Shown here: one piece after another, positions 1 through 8,900 of the stretch
How positions within the stretch are numbered: position 1 is the stretch's first letter
Layout: every line of letters begins with the position of its first letter
Source: Bryobacterales bacterium
GTDB taxonomy: Bacteria; Acidobacteriota; Terriglobia; Bryobacterales; Bryobacteraceae
Length of the DNA: 35,134 bases
Direction of reading: 5' to 3'
Assembly (NCBI GenBank): GCA_003142185.1
Contig: PLOR01000018.1
Location: forward strand, 64,886 to 100,019
Notes under the pieces: model-generated
What the model saw: only the letters and a program-made list of their open reading frames with translations
What the model was told of the DNA's origin: nothing
Database searches by the model: none
Position numbers and translations under genes: made by a program

Positions 1-318
1 AGCGGCAAGCCCGTGATCGCTCTGGGACGCGGTGGCGCGCTGGAAACCGTGCCGGCGTTTGGTGGCGTGCTCTACGAAAGTGCGTCCGACGAATGCCTGG
101 AGGCCGCCGTGGAGCGCTTCGAAGGCATGGAGCCACACTTCCGGCCCTCCGCGCTGCAAGCCTATGCGAGGCGGTTTTCCCCGGCTGAGTTCGCTTCTCA
201 AATGGCGCCGATTCTGGAGACAGAGCGAACAGGCGACAGAAACCGATCGCCCGTCTTACCACCGCACCAGAACGCGGCACTGAGCACGGCTGGCTATTCC
301 GGAAGCGAGAACAGATAG
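1..318 (+). CDS. Glycosyltransferase family 4-like protein, C-terminal end (5' partial)
   Basis: The frame is open from base 1 and ends with TAG at 316-318, so only about the last 105 residues are present. It begins with SGKPVIALGRGGALETV, the nucleotide-sugar binding segment typical of the C-terminal Rossmann domain of group 1 (GT4) glycosyltransferases. The later segment with LEAAVERF and a helix ending in SPAEFASQM fits the usual C-terminal helices. The last 30 or so residues look low in conservation. The gene converges on the cytochrome b gene and overlaps its 3' end by 25 bases. The acceptor and donor sugar cannot be told from this fragment. Confidence 0.8.
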   Translation, partial: SGKPVIALGRGGALETVPAFGGVLYESASDECLEAAVERFEGMEPHFRPSALQAYARRFSPAEFASQMAPILETERTGDRNRSPVLPPHQNAALSTAGYSGSENR

Positions 319-1919
319 GCCGTTAGATTCTTCTTATCCTCCGCAGAGAGCTGGTAGGGCGGCATGATGGATCCGGGAGAAAGCTTCTGCGGGTTGGCGA
401 AGTGATCATTCACCCAACTTTGCGTCTGGCGCTTGGCCAGGCCGTTGAGCGGCGGCCCCACCTTCATGCCCACGCCATTCACCGTATGGCACGCAGCGCA
501 GTGTCCCGCCTGGTACACGACGGCGCCGCGCACCGCGAAGTCCGGAGCCTCGGCGAGCGCGCTCGAATTCTCCGGCGTCAGCTTGAGCAGAAAAGCGGCC
601 AGCGAATTCAACTGCGCATCACCCAGTGCCACCGGCGGCATGGCGCTGCCCGGACGGACTGCCGCGGGCTGCTTGAAGTGGCGGATCATCCAGGCCGCGT
701 CCTTGTGGACGGCGGTGCGGGTCAGGTCCGGCCCCACCGACGAGCCGGCGGAGTGACAACTGGCGCAGCTCTCCTGGCGGAAGTAAGCGATGCCGGCCAT
801 CTCCTCCGGCGAAAGCTGGATCCAATTCGTGGGCGCCGAGTAATCCACCTGCGCCACCGCCTCGCGCGGCGTCGACAGGATGGCCGCCGCAGTAAGCCCG
901 CTCCAGCCAATGGCCGCGAGAACCACGAAAGCGATTGCCACCGTGCGGCGTGTCACCTTCACCATCTGCGCGCGGTCGATAAACGGCACCGCGAATAGCG
1001 CCAGCACCGCGAGGCCGGGCAGAATGGTGCTGCCGACGATTTCGAGCGGCCCCTCGAAGAACTTGAGCGTCTGAAATAGAAACAGGAAATACCATTCGGG
1101 GCGCGGAATGTAAGTCGTATCGGTCGGGTCCGCCAGTTGTTCCAGCGGCACCTTGGCCGCCACTGCCAGCGTGAACAAAACGGCGAATGCGAGGAAGATG
1201 GCCGCCGTGTCTTTGAATACCTGCACTGGATAGAACGGCTTCCTGGGGAGCGCCTCATCGCCCGGCTGCGGCGTTACGCCGTGGCGGCGCACCAAATACA
1301 CGTGGGCGAGAATCAGCAGCATGGTCGCCGGCGGCAGCAGCAGCACGTGCACGGTGTAAAATCGCGCGAACGTGACCACGCCGACGCCTTTCGCCGCACC
1401 CAGCAGCCGCGTCATGTACGGGCCGGCGAGCGGAGCCGAGGCCGCGATCTTAGTCGCCACCACCGTGCCCCAGTAAGCTCGGTTGTCCCAGGGGAGTAAG
1501 TAGCCGGTAAGCCCGTAAGTCAGCGTGAGCAGCAATAGGACCACGCCCAGCATCCAGGTGGTCTCGCGCGGCTTCTTGTAAGCGCCGAAGACGAACACCT
1601 GCACCCCATGCAGTACCACCACCACGATCATCATGCTGGCGCCCCAGTGATGCAGCCCGCGAATCAGCCGCCCGCCGGTGACCTCGGTGAGGATATACCG
1701 CAGGCTGTTGTAAGCTTCGCCCGGCGTGGGCGCGTAGTTGAACGCGAGCAGAATGCCGGTGAACGCCTGAGTGAGAAAGAGGAACATCGCGACGCTGCCG
1801 AACACCTGGTGCCAGCCGCCCGAAGCCGGAATCTTCTCGTCCAGAAAATGCGCAATGGCGCCCGGCAGGCCGGTGCGGTCCTCGAGCCACGCGACCAGGC
1901 TTTCCACCTGCCGCTTCAT
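294..1919 (-). CDS. Cytochrome b6-type subunit of bc complex fused to two c-type haem domains
   Basis: This is the membrane core of a quinol:cytochrome c oxidoreductase, 541 residues long. Residues 1-215 are the haem-bearing cytochrome b part. The likely ligands are His90/91 with His104 and His191 with His206; the second pair is 14 residues apart, as in cytochrome b6. Residues 225-350 correspond to subunit IV and carry the Qo-site motif PEWY at 274-277. After a last membrane helix there are two c-type haem sites, CASCH at 385-389 and CAACH at 474-478. Each is followed by a likely axial Met (SAMPP near 427, SIMPP near 519). Electron transfer from the Rieske centre may therefore go to haems on the same chain. 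The start overlaps the stop of the upstream Rieske gene (ATGA), so the two are probably translationally coupled. Confidence 0.95.
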   Translation of the reverse strand: MKRQVESLVAWLEDRTGLPGAIAHFLDEKIPASGGWHQVFGSVAMFLFLTQAFTGILLAFNYAPTPGEAYNSLRYILTEVTGGRLIRGLHHWGASMMIVVVVLHGVQVFVFGAYKKPRETTWMLGVVLLLLTLTYGLTGYLLPWDNRAYWGTVVATKIAASAPLAGPYMTRLLGAAKGVGVVTFARFYTVHVLLLPPATMLLILAHVYLVRRHGVTPQPGDEALPRKPFYPVQVFKDTAAIFLAFAVLFTLAVAAKVPLEQLADPTDTTYIPRPEWYFLFLFQTLKFFEGPLEIVGSTILPGLAVLALFAVPFIDRAQMVKVTRRTVAIAFVVLAAIGWSGLTAAAILSTPREAVAQVDYSAPTNWIQLSPEEMAGIAYFRQESCASCHSAGSSVGPDLTRTAVHKDAAWMIRHFKQPAAVRPGSAMPPVALGDAQLNSLAAFLLKLTPENSSALAEAPDFAVRGAVVYQAGHCAACHTVNGVGMKVGPPLNGLAKRQTQSWVNDHFANPQKLSPGSIMPPYQLSAEDKKNLTAYLFSLPE

Positions 1920-2452
1920 GCGCGCCTCTCGCTCAATGTTTCGAGGCGCCCCAGCATCAGCTTGCCGTTCTCCACTTTGGTTTCGTAACGGTCGAGCGGG
2001 CGCGGCGCCGGCCCGGAGATCACGCTGCCATCTATCCGAAACAATGACGAGTGGCAGGGGCAGAGGAACTGCTGCCGTCCGTCATCCCAGTGATAGGCGC
2101 ATCCAAGGTGAGTACACTGCGGGCCGAAGGCCGTCACGCCGCCGTCGGCGCGTTTTACCACCCAGGCGGTGTCCTTCTCGCTGACCACCTTCCAGGCGTC
2201 GGTGCGATTGCGTCGAAACGCCACTTCGAGCGGCGCGCCGGCAGCGAATTTGTTCAGTTCGCCGATCTCGATCCATGCGTCCTGCTGTCCGGATTTCGGC
2301 GGCGTCAGCAAATATGCCAGCGCGGGCAAGCCCAACGCGGCGGCTATCGCCGCACCCAGGCCGAGAATCCCCGCTTGAAAGAAACCGCGACGCGACCTTC
2401 GGGACCGCGCGGCCTGCGGAGCGCATCCAAGTTCTTCCATGGTGCCAGTCAC
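1916..2452 (-). CDS. Rieske 2Fe-2S subunit of bc complex
   Basis: The 178-residue protein carries the two Rieske cluster boxes: CTHLGC at 113-118 and CPCH at 131-134. Cys113, His115, Cys131 and His134 would bind the 2Fe-2S cluster, and Cys118 with Cys133 would form the disulfide. The N terminus has a twin-arginine type sequence (SRRGFFQ, about 20-26) followed by a hydrophobic helix to about residue 49. This is how Rieske proteins are exported folded and anchored. It is the first gene of a two-gene unit with the cytochrome b-c gene. A second ATG four codons downstream (2440) is possible; both starts keep the signal. Confidence 0.95.
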   Translation of the reverse strand: MTGTMEELGCAPQAARSRRSRRGFFQAGILGLGAAIAAALGLPALAYLLTPPKSGQQDAWIEIGELNKFAAGAPLEVAFRRNRTDAWKVVSEKDTAWVVKRADGGVTAFGPQCTHLGCAYHWDDGRQQFLCPCHSSLFRIDGSVISGPAPRPLDRYETKVENGKLMLGRLETLSERRA

Positions 2453-2688
2453 CCCTCCCGGGATTGATTTGCTCTATCATATCCCCGCGGCCCCGAGGCA
2501 AATGTTGAGAATTTGAGCCGCTGATGTAACTTCGGTGTAAGAAGGGCACATGGCCGTATGGTCGATCCCGCAGAGGGCCGTTTGCACTGGCAGATCGGCA
2601 CACTCCGAGGGGCTGGCGCGGGTGCTGAAGGTGGTGGCGCGTTGGTGCGATTGACGGCGCCGACGCCGCCTTGAGACCGAGGCCAGGC

Positions 2689-2777
2689 TGGTGCTGGAGG
2701 AGGGGGTCGAACCCTCATGCTCAGTGAAGAGCGCGGGATTTTGAGTCCCGTGCGTCTGCCAGTTCCGCCACTCCAGC
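2689..2777 (-). tRNA. tRNA-Leu(CAA)
   Basis: Read on the minus strand, the acceptor stem GCTGGAG pairs with CTCCAGC and is followed by A and an encoded CCA. The anticodon loop CTCAAAA lies between CGGGA and TCCCG, giving anticodon CAA. There is a long variable arm with stem GCTC/GAGC, as expected for a class II leucine tRNA, and a T loop with GGTTCGACCCC. The coordinates include CCA. An integrase remnant begins 80 bases beyond the 5' end. Confidence 0.95.
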
Positions 2778-2856
2778 AACTCTATGACTCATTTGAGTTT
2801 ACCGCAGATTCGGGCCACCCGCACTGTAATGGTTCTCGTAATGGTTCGCGCAGTGA

Positions 2857-3417
2857 TCATTTGACCCTTTGCAGCCGCGCGGCCCGCTCGCGCTTGCCCT
2901 GCTTCGCGTACTCTTCGAGGCGTTCGCCGGCACCGCGAACGTCCGCCTCGTCGACGATGTTGTAGCGGTCAAAAACGCTCCGCGTGCGGTGACCGGTAAT
3001 GTCCATCGCTATCTTGTCTTGAACGCCGGCTCGCTTCATGTTGCGCACTGCTGTCCGTCGCAGGTCGTGGAACAAAAGCCCAGGTAGACCGGCGCGGCTG
3101 CATGCTTCCGCCCACCCGCTGAGGTGATTATCCAGCGGGTGGCCGTGCGCTCCATGAAAGACCCACGGGCAATCGGCCGGGCACGTCGCGCGCTGGTGCT
3201 CCAGCCAGCGCCGCATATCGCCATAGATCGGCAGTGTGCGGGCTTTCTTGGTTTTCGTCTGGCTGGCTGGCAAGCGGATCACGTTGCCATCGAAATCGAC
3301 CTGCGGCCACTGAATCCGCCGCAACTCATTCTTCCGCGCGCCGGTGTGATATCCCGCATGTTGCCTGATCTGAAGCGATCTACGCTGACTGTAATTCTCC
3401 CGATTCCACCAGCGCAT
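2857..3417 (-). pseudogene. Tyrosine recombinase (integrase) catalytic domain, N-terminally truncated
   Basis: The frame encodes most of a phage-type integrase catalytic domain. TGARKNELRRIQW is the first-arginine box, HDLRRTAVRNM is the HxLR box, and GHRTRSVFDRYN carries the last histidine and the tyrosine. The arm-binding and core-binding domains are missing. Recognisable homology starts only around residue 20, right where the frame meets the 3' end of drmC, which it overlaps by 38 bases. The gene therefore looks cut by the arrival or rearrangement of the DISARM genes. It lies beside tRNA-Leu, a common integration target, but the remnant is on the tRNA's 5' side and no tRNA-derived direct repeat was found elsewhere in the window. 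Probably inactive. Confidence 0.8.
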
Positions 3418-4111
3418 CGATCAGGTGGTCGATTGCGACCGGCATGCTCCCACCACGAATTAGCACACCCAACTCCATGTTCCTCTCCAGCGCCGCCTCG
3501 GTGAGGTTAGCGCTGGTTAGGAACACGAGCCGCGAGTCAGCGACGGCGGCTTTGACGTGCATCAGGCCCGCGTGGCCCTGCTCATCGCGAGGCCGTCGCT
3601 CTGGCGGCCATTGCAGGAGCGTCGCCCTTGCGGCCACCACCCGCCCCAACTGGTGACGCTGGCGGTCGATCTCCTGGTCGCTGTGGGCTTCCCGATCGCC
3701 CAGCACGATCCGCAGCGCCACGCCGCGTGCCAGTGCCTGTTCAAGTTCTTCTACCAGGCGCGGTACCTGGAAGATTCCGAAACTCGTCATGGTTAGCCTT
3801 TGCTCTGCGCAGCGGATCAGGTCGCATAGAACCTGCTCCGTCCGCCGCACCGGCACCACTGGCGTCGAAGGACCGGTCCATACCAACTCTGTATTCTGCT
3901 GTACTCGCTTGGCCGCCAGCGCCACCTCCAGCATCGGCGCCAGCTCGCCTCGCGCGTCACTTCGGCACCGCACGAACTCGTCAACCCTCCCCTGGTAGCC
4001 GGGGCTCGGCATCGTGGGTGCCGCGCCGGCCCGCAGTTGCACGATCAGCGACTCAACCAGGCTGCCCGGCAGTTCCTCCACGAGTTTGAGGCACGCTTCG
4101 GCGGTTGTCAT
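3380..4111 (-). CDS. drmC: DISARM phospholipase D-like protein DrmC
   Basis: The 243-residue protein has a single HKD-type motif, HVKAAVADSR near residue 185, followed by FLTSANLTEAALERNMELG. This is the arrangement of one-motif PLD-superfamily phosphodiesterases, which usually act as dimers. The VRRTEQVL block followed by an SF-containing strand near 105-115 fits DrmC of DISARM, the restriction-like phage defence system. It overlaps the upstream drmB-like frame by four bases (ATGA), so it is read from the same transcript. In known DISARM loci DrmC is dispensable or accessory. Nothing looks broken in this gene. Confidence 0.88.
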   Translation of the reverse strand: MTTAEACLKLVEELPGSLVESLIVQLRAGAAPTMPSPGYQGRVDEFVRCRSDARGELAPMLEVALAAKRVQQNTELVWTGPSTPVVPVRRTEQVLCDLIRCAEQRLTMTSFGIFQVPRLVEELEQALARGVALRIVLGDREAHSDQEIDRQRHQLGRVVAARATLLQWPPERRPRDEQGHAGLMHVKAAVADSRLVFLTSANLTEAALERNMELGVLIRGGSMPVAIDHLIDALVESGELQSA

Positions 4112-5403
4112 GGGCGGAAGAACGCGAACTCTGCGCGCTCCATGGTCGGCACCAATACGGTCCGATCCAGATACCGGTTACCCCGCTCGCACGAAGTCTC
4201 CGGCAGAAACAGGCAGTTGTGGCAGGCGGCGCCATGCAGCGACATGAACGCTTGCTCGGGTGTCGTCTCCGCGCACAACGGGTCGGACGAGCAGATTTCC
4301 AATCCCTCCAACGCCTGGTCGAGGTGCTGCTCCAGATTGGCGGTCTCTCCCAATGTCACCAACCCACCCAAAGTGCCCTCGCTGTCAGGCGCGGCAGTGT
4401 AGATGAGGATGCCAGCCATCGACTCTTCATCATCTGGCGTGGAAAAGTAGATGCGCTCCCGCAGGCTGGCCGCAGCGTATCCACATTCGACTGAAAACTG
4501 GCGAATCAGCGCGTGCGCCAACGAATGCAGCAGGACATACCGCAGCCCAGGAAATCCGAGCGACGGATCCAAACCCCGCTGCGCCCGCCAGCGCCGGTGC
4601 GCGCCGAAGAACTGCATTTCGAGCGTCGGCGCTGTCGCCAGCCAGTCTGACACTTTCGCTTCAGAGAGCCGCAGGAACAGCCCCTCGCCCCGCACCTCGG
4701 CCGCCGGCACCCACTCGGCCGGACCGCGCCGCAGCGGCACCAACTTCGCGGCTGAATCGTCGCCCGCCGGTTCCAGCCGCGTGAATCCTGCCAGGGCCTG
4801 CACCTCTCGCAAACGGTCGATCAGCACTACGCTCTCGATCCAAGGCGCATACTTCGCCGGCGGTGTCACCACGCGCAGGCGTAGATTCGCGCTGTTCTTC
4901 GCCGGATCCGGTTTCGAGAACAGCTTCCATTCGGGCAGCTTCAAATCCTTGGGGGTGAGGGGCGCGGCGCTGTCCTGCGCACGTAACTTGCCGATCGCCG
5001 CCCAGATCTGTGCGTCCGTGTACGGGTCATAGCGCGGGTGGCGACGGCGCACCAGCTTGACATCGCGCTCCGACTCCGCGTCCTCGAACAGCGCTGTCAG
5101 ATCCTGCTCCGCCAGCTGCTCCAGCGGATCGGCCGAAGACGGAATGGAGAGCGCCGAAAGCGTCCGCGAGAACCACATATTGGTCGCACCCAGCGTGATC
5201 GGCTGCGACGGGGCATCGCATTCCTCGAGCGGTGCTACCCGCTCCTCGTCTACCTCGATCACCTTCAGCGGGGCGAGCATACCGAGCAGGTAGCGATTGC
5301 GGACGCTCTGCTCGGTGATGATCTCCTGTTCGCCGCCAGCAGGACCCAACAGGTCGCGGCGGATCAGATCTTCGAGTTCCTGGCGAAGGGGCGCGGTGGA
5401 CAT
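4108..5403 (-). CDS. Chimeric DrmA N terminus fused to DrmB C-terminal part (DUF1998), DISARM
   Basis: DISARM normally has a large helicase DrmA followed by DrmB, a DUF1998 protein; here there is one 431-residue frame. Residues 1 to about 60 (LRQELEDLIRRDLLGPAGG, then RNRYLLGMLAP) resemble the start of DrmA. From about residue 69 the sequence changes to a DrmB-like block: GATNMWFSRTLSALSIPSSA, then RLREVQALAGFTRLEP, and the cysteine cluster ending ACHNCLFLPETSCERGNRYLD. The DrmA helicase motifs and the N-terminal half of DrmB are absent. The simplest reading is an in-frame deletion of several kilobases. The split assignment rests on my memory of the families and should be tested by alignment. 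A divergent intact short DrmB is the alternative. Confidence 0.75.
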   Translation of the reverse strand: MSTAPLRQELEDLIRRDLLGPAGGEQEIITEQSVRNRYLLGMLAPLKVIEVDEERVAPLEECDAPSQPITLGATNMWFSRTLSALSIPSSADPLEQLAEQDLTALFEDAESERDVKLVRRRHPRYDPYTDAQIWAAIGKLRAQDSAAPLTPKDLKLPEWKLFSKPDPAKNSANLRLRVVTPPAKYAPWIESVVLIDRLREVQALAGFTRLEPAGDDSAAKLVPLRRGPAEWVPAAEVRGEGLFLRLSEAKVSDWLATAPTLEMQFFGAHRRWRAQRGLDPSLGFPGLRYVLLHSLAHALIRQFSVECGYAAASLRERIYFSTPDDEESMAGILIYTAAPDSEGTLGGLVTLGETANLEQHLDQALEGLEICSSDPLCAETTPEQAFMSLHGAACHNCLFLPETSCERGNRYLDRTVLVPTMERAEFAFFRP

Positions 5404-5448
5404 GACTCATTCCTTTCCGCTGGAGATAAGGTCGAATTCGCGCGCGTT

Positions 5449-5673
5449 CTAGGCGGCGCGATCCGGCGGCAACTGGTTCTTGGCGAGATCCAGCAGAAGG
5501 CGGAGCGCCCGGTTGACCGACTCCGAGTCCTTGAAAACCCTGGCCACATCCGAATCGAGAAACACCACGTTGGTGCCGGCCCGGTACTGTTCGTGGTGCT
5601 TTCCCCGCACGGCGCCGGAGAAATCGTACTCCGGCCTCAAGTCGTCCGGACTAGCCATGTTGCTCTGACTCAT
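5449..5673 (-). CDS. brnA: BrnA/CopG-type antitoxin
   Basis: The 74-residue protein has the block DDLRPEYDFSGAVRGKHHEQY followed by RAGTNVVFLDSDVARVFKDSESVNRALRLLLDL. This pattern is typical of the ribbon-helix-helix antitoxins paired with BrnT. The antitoxin would bind both the toxin and its own promoter. Its start lies inside the end of the toxin gene (23-base overlap), the usual toxin-first order of brnTA. It is embedded in the DISARM locus, 45 bases before the drmA'-'drmB frame. Confidence 0.85.
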   Translation of the reverse strand: MSQSNMASPDDLRPEYDFSGAVRGKHHEQYRAGTNVVFLDSDVARVFKDSESVNRALRLLLDLAKNQLPPDRAA

Positions 5674-5932
5674 ATCTTCTCCGCTCGGCGGGCGTTGCCT
5701 CCCGCGCGCTGATCAGGCGAATGCGCCCTTCACGCTCAGTATACGCCACCACCAGGACTCGGCCCGCTTCGGAGCGGCCCATGCTAAGCAAACGGCACTC
5801 ATCCGACGAGTGATCCGGGTCCGGAATCGTGGCTTCCAGAGGATCGCCGAACACGATCATCGCCTCGGCGAAACTCACGCCATGTTTGTCGAGATTGGAT
5901 GCTGCCTTGGCAGCGTCCCATTCGAATTCCAT
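5651..5932 (-). CDS. brnT: BrnT family ribonuclease toxin
   Basis: The 93-residue protein begins MEFEWDAAKAASNLDKHGVSF, the well-known opening of BrnT (DUF497) toxins. It continues with a DP-containing strand and ends RLISAREATPAERRRYE. These small RelE-fold ribonucleases stop translation and are neutralised by the neighbouring BrnA. The gene lies between the end of drmMI (61 bases away) and the DISARM chimera, on the same strand, so it may be read with the defence operon as well as from its own promoter. Confidence 0.9.
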   Translation of the reverse strand: MEFEWDAAKAASNLDKHGVSFAEAMIVFGDPLEATIPDPDHSSDECRLLSMGRSEAGRVLVVAYTEREGRIRLISAREATPAERRRYESEQHG

Positions 5933-5993
5933 GGTCAGACCTGCCAGCGCGGGCTTGGTCGCATCGGCTTAACGTAGCACAATTTCCCCGCGC

Positions 5994-8900
5994 TCAAAAA
6001 AGGTCCTTTTGGTCGGGTGCGTGCTTTCGAGCCTTTGGCTTCCGCGCGGGCTTCGAAGAGGCACCGGCGGCTGCTTCTTCCTGCGCGTGGCGTTCATGGT
6101 TCAGCGCGAGCAGACGGTCTAGGACCGTGCGCCGGGCGGCTTCGGAGATCGTGTAGCGGATGCCTTGCTTGGTCTCGTGGAAGCCGTGCCCGAGGTCAAG
6201 GTCGGTCCAGCCATACGCAGCAGCGACTGCATGGTCCATCTCGACGTGCAGAGCACGGAGAGTGGCGATGTCTTGCGAGACTTCTTGCGGGGAGTGGAAA
6301 CGGGTTGTAAGTGGAAGTAAGTCCCTCGCGGCGGGCAGCCATGATGTCGCGGCGGTGGGAGTGGTAAGTTTCGCCGATGCATTCGAGCGAGGCAAGGGAC
6401 TGCGGGAAAGGAAACGTCTCGAAGCAGTCCGAGGGGGTGTAGACAGTATCGCTCCTCATTGTCGCGCCGCGGTCCACAACCCACCAATAGTGAAAATGAC
6501 TATCCAGCAGTGCGAGCCAGCAAGCCTCCCGATGTGCAAATACAACAAGCTTCTGGTCGAATACCCAGTTCGGAGAAACGAGTACGCCCGCTTGTGTTCG
6601 GCTCGTTTGGGCGCGCACAAGGACTCGGTCAAGCTTCGCAATCCCCCGGTATACCCCTCGGCGGGCGCGCCAAAACTGCCACCAAGGAAAAGCGGCCACG
6701 TCAGATGCCTTCGTACTTCTCTCGGGCTTGACCAGCCTCTCGACAATCTCGATGCAATCCGGGTATTCCAGGGCCTTTTCGAGCGGCCAATCGCGGAAGT
6801 TGATTACCCAACGGCTCGGAGACTGATCCCAGTGCTTGTTGAGATCTTCGCCGTTCAAGTATGGGAAGAGGACGTCACCGTTCCGAGGATCCCTGTCTAC
6901 CAAGCGCTGAGCTTCATCAGGATCGAGCATGAATCCCATGCCGAAAGGGAAACAGCCGATGTAGCTCTGGCCCGCGTTTGCGGCTAAGCGGTACGGCTTG
7001 CCGCTGACCATGCCAGGAGCCTGCAGTTGACTCGTGATGCCGTTGACGGCGCCCTCATCCAACAGGAACGGCCCAGCCCACGAGCCCCTGCAGAGCCATA
7101 TGTGGGCGACTTCCAGGCTCGCTTCGCCCGGCCAGTGGCGGCTAGAAAGTGCTCGGTAAATGGTTGCCCCATCCGCAGTTATTTGGTCGAGTCCCACCTC
7201 ACGCGTATCTCCTTGCGCGATCGTGTTGGTCGCAAGCAAGCCAGCTGTACCGCCTCGTTTTAGCAGCCCTGAAGCCCTCAAGAAGAAATACGCCACGTAA
7301 TCTGCATGCCCTCGGATTGTGCGTCCGATAAACTCAATGAGGTATTCGCGGTATTGAGTTCCAAGAACTCCGGTAATTCGTTTCCCGCCGATGAATGGCG
7401 GGTTCCCAACAATCGCATCGAACCCGCCTCCGTGTAGAAAGACTTCCGGAAACTCGACTGGCCAGTGAAATGGCCGCTTTCCTTCGAGAATCTTCCGCGC
7501 CTCGGTCTCCTGCTCCTCCAAACCCATCGAAATGGCCGCGGCAGCGGCTTCGGGGTTGGCCTCGAATGCCGTCGCGATCAGCCGGTCGGCCGCGGCACGG
7601 AGACGGCGCGTCTTCGCCAGCGCTGCGTCCAGCATTCGGCGCTGGTCGCCCGGATGATATTGCATCTTCATCAGCCCTTCGCGCTTGTCGGCGGCGAAGC
7701 TCAGGTCGGCATCGAAGAGCACACTTTGCTTGCCTTCGCCCGAGAGGCTCCAGGTAGAAAGTTGCCGCAGATCGACACCCAACAGCGAATCGCCGCAGCG
7801 GATGGCGTGATCGAGAAACGTGAACGGCCGGTTGCGTTGCAGCGTCAACAGCCAGAGCGAAAGCTTGGCCATCTCCACTGCCAGCGGGTTGCGGTCCACG
7901 CCGTAAAGGCAGCGCTCCACCACGATGCGCAACGCGTAGAGTCCGCGCTCGTCGGGGTTGGCAGGGATCAGCTCTTCTTCGGGCAGTCCGCTTGAAGGGT
8001 GCCCGTAGGGCGTGATCTGCACGCCTGCGCCGCACTCTTGCTGCGCGGCATCCCAGGCTTCGGCCAGGCGCGCGGAAAGATACCGGGCGGTGGCCACCAG
8101 AAAGGCCGCCGAGCCGCAGGCGAAGTCGCAGATCTTGAGATCGAGAATCTGCCCAGCAGTCTTGAGTTGCCAGGCTTCCGGCGGCTGACCCTCGGCCGGA
8201 CCGGTGTAAACCAGCGGCGCCAGCGCATGCTCCACCACGGATTCAGTGAGCGTGCGCGGCGTGTATTGCGTCCCGGTCTGGCGGCGCGCCGTTCCGGTGG
8301 TGACGTAGAGGCTGCCGGCAGGGATCACCCACGGGTCGCCGTTGTCGTCGCGTCGAACCAGGCCGGCGAATGGTGCGACCTGCTCCCACGCAGGCCAGCG
8401 CAAGGGATCGTCAACGGAGTTTTGCGCCAGCGCCTTTTCGATGGCTTTGGCGCTGCGGCCGGTTTCATCGGCGAGCCATTCGGAGAAGTCCGGCTGCGCG
8501 CGGCGGCGGGCGAGTTCGGAGAGCGCCACTTCGATCTGTTCCTTGCCATCGAGCCCGAGCACGATTTCTCTGGCGCGGCGCGCGGTGTGATCGAGCAGAC
8601 CTTCGTAGACGTGGCCGATCTGTTCGATGTCGAGGGCGCGGAAGCTGAGGCGCCGCTTCTCGCGTCCGCCGCCTGGCACCTTCATCTCCAGGAACTGGAG
8701 AGCGCCGAGGAGATGAAGCACGGTGCGGTTGTGGATGGGGCAAGGCTGGGCGGGCGTGCTGCGCCAATCGGTGCCCGGCGCGCGCCCCTCCAGAAACGGG
8801 AAACGGTCGGGGTCGAATAGATCGCCGCCGTAGGCAGGTAGCGCGGCGAGATCGTGCGCGATGCCGCCGTGAACGGCCCGGAAGCCGGCCAGCAGTCGCG

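Noticed and set aside
402-998. Plus-strand open frame inside the cytochrome b gene
   Set aside because: Arg/His-rich antisense shadow of a clear gene.
1110-1125. TATCGGTCG inside cytochrome b, similar to a reversed left arm
   Set aside because: The other arm and spacing are absent; it is ordinary coding sequence.
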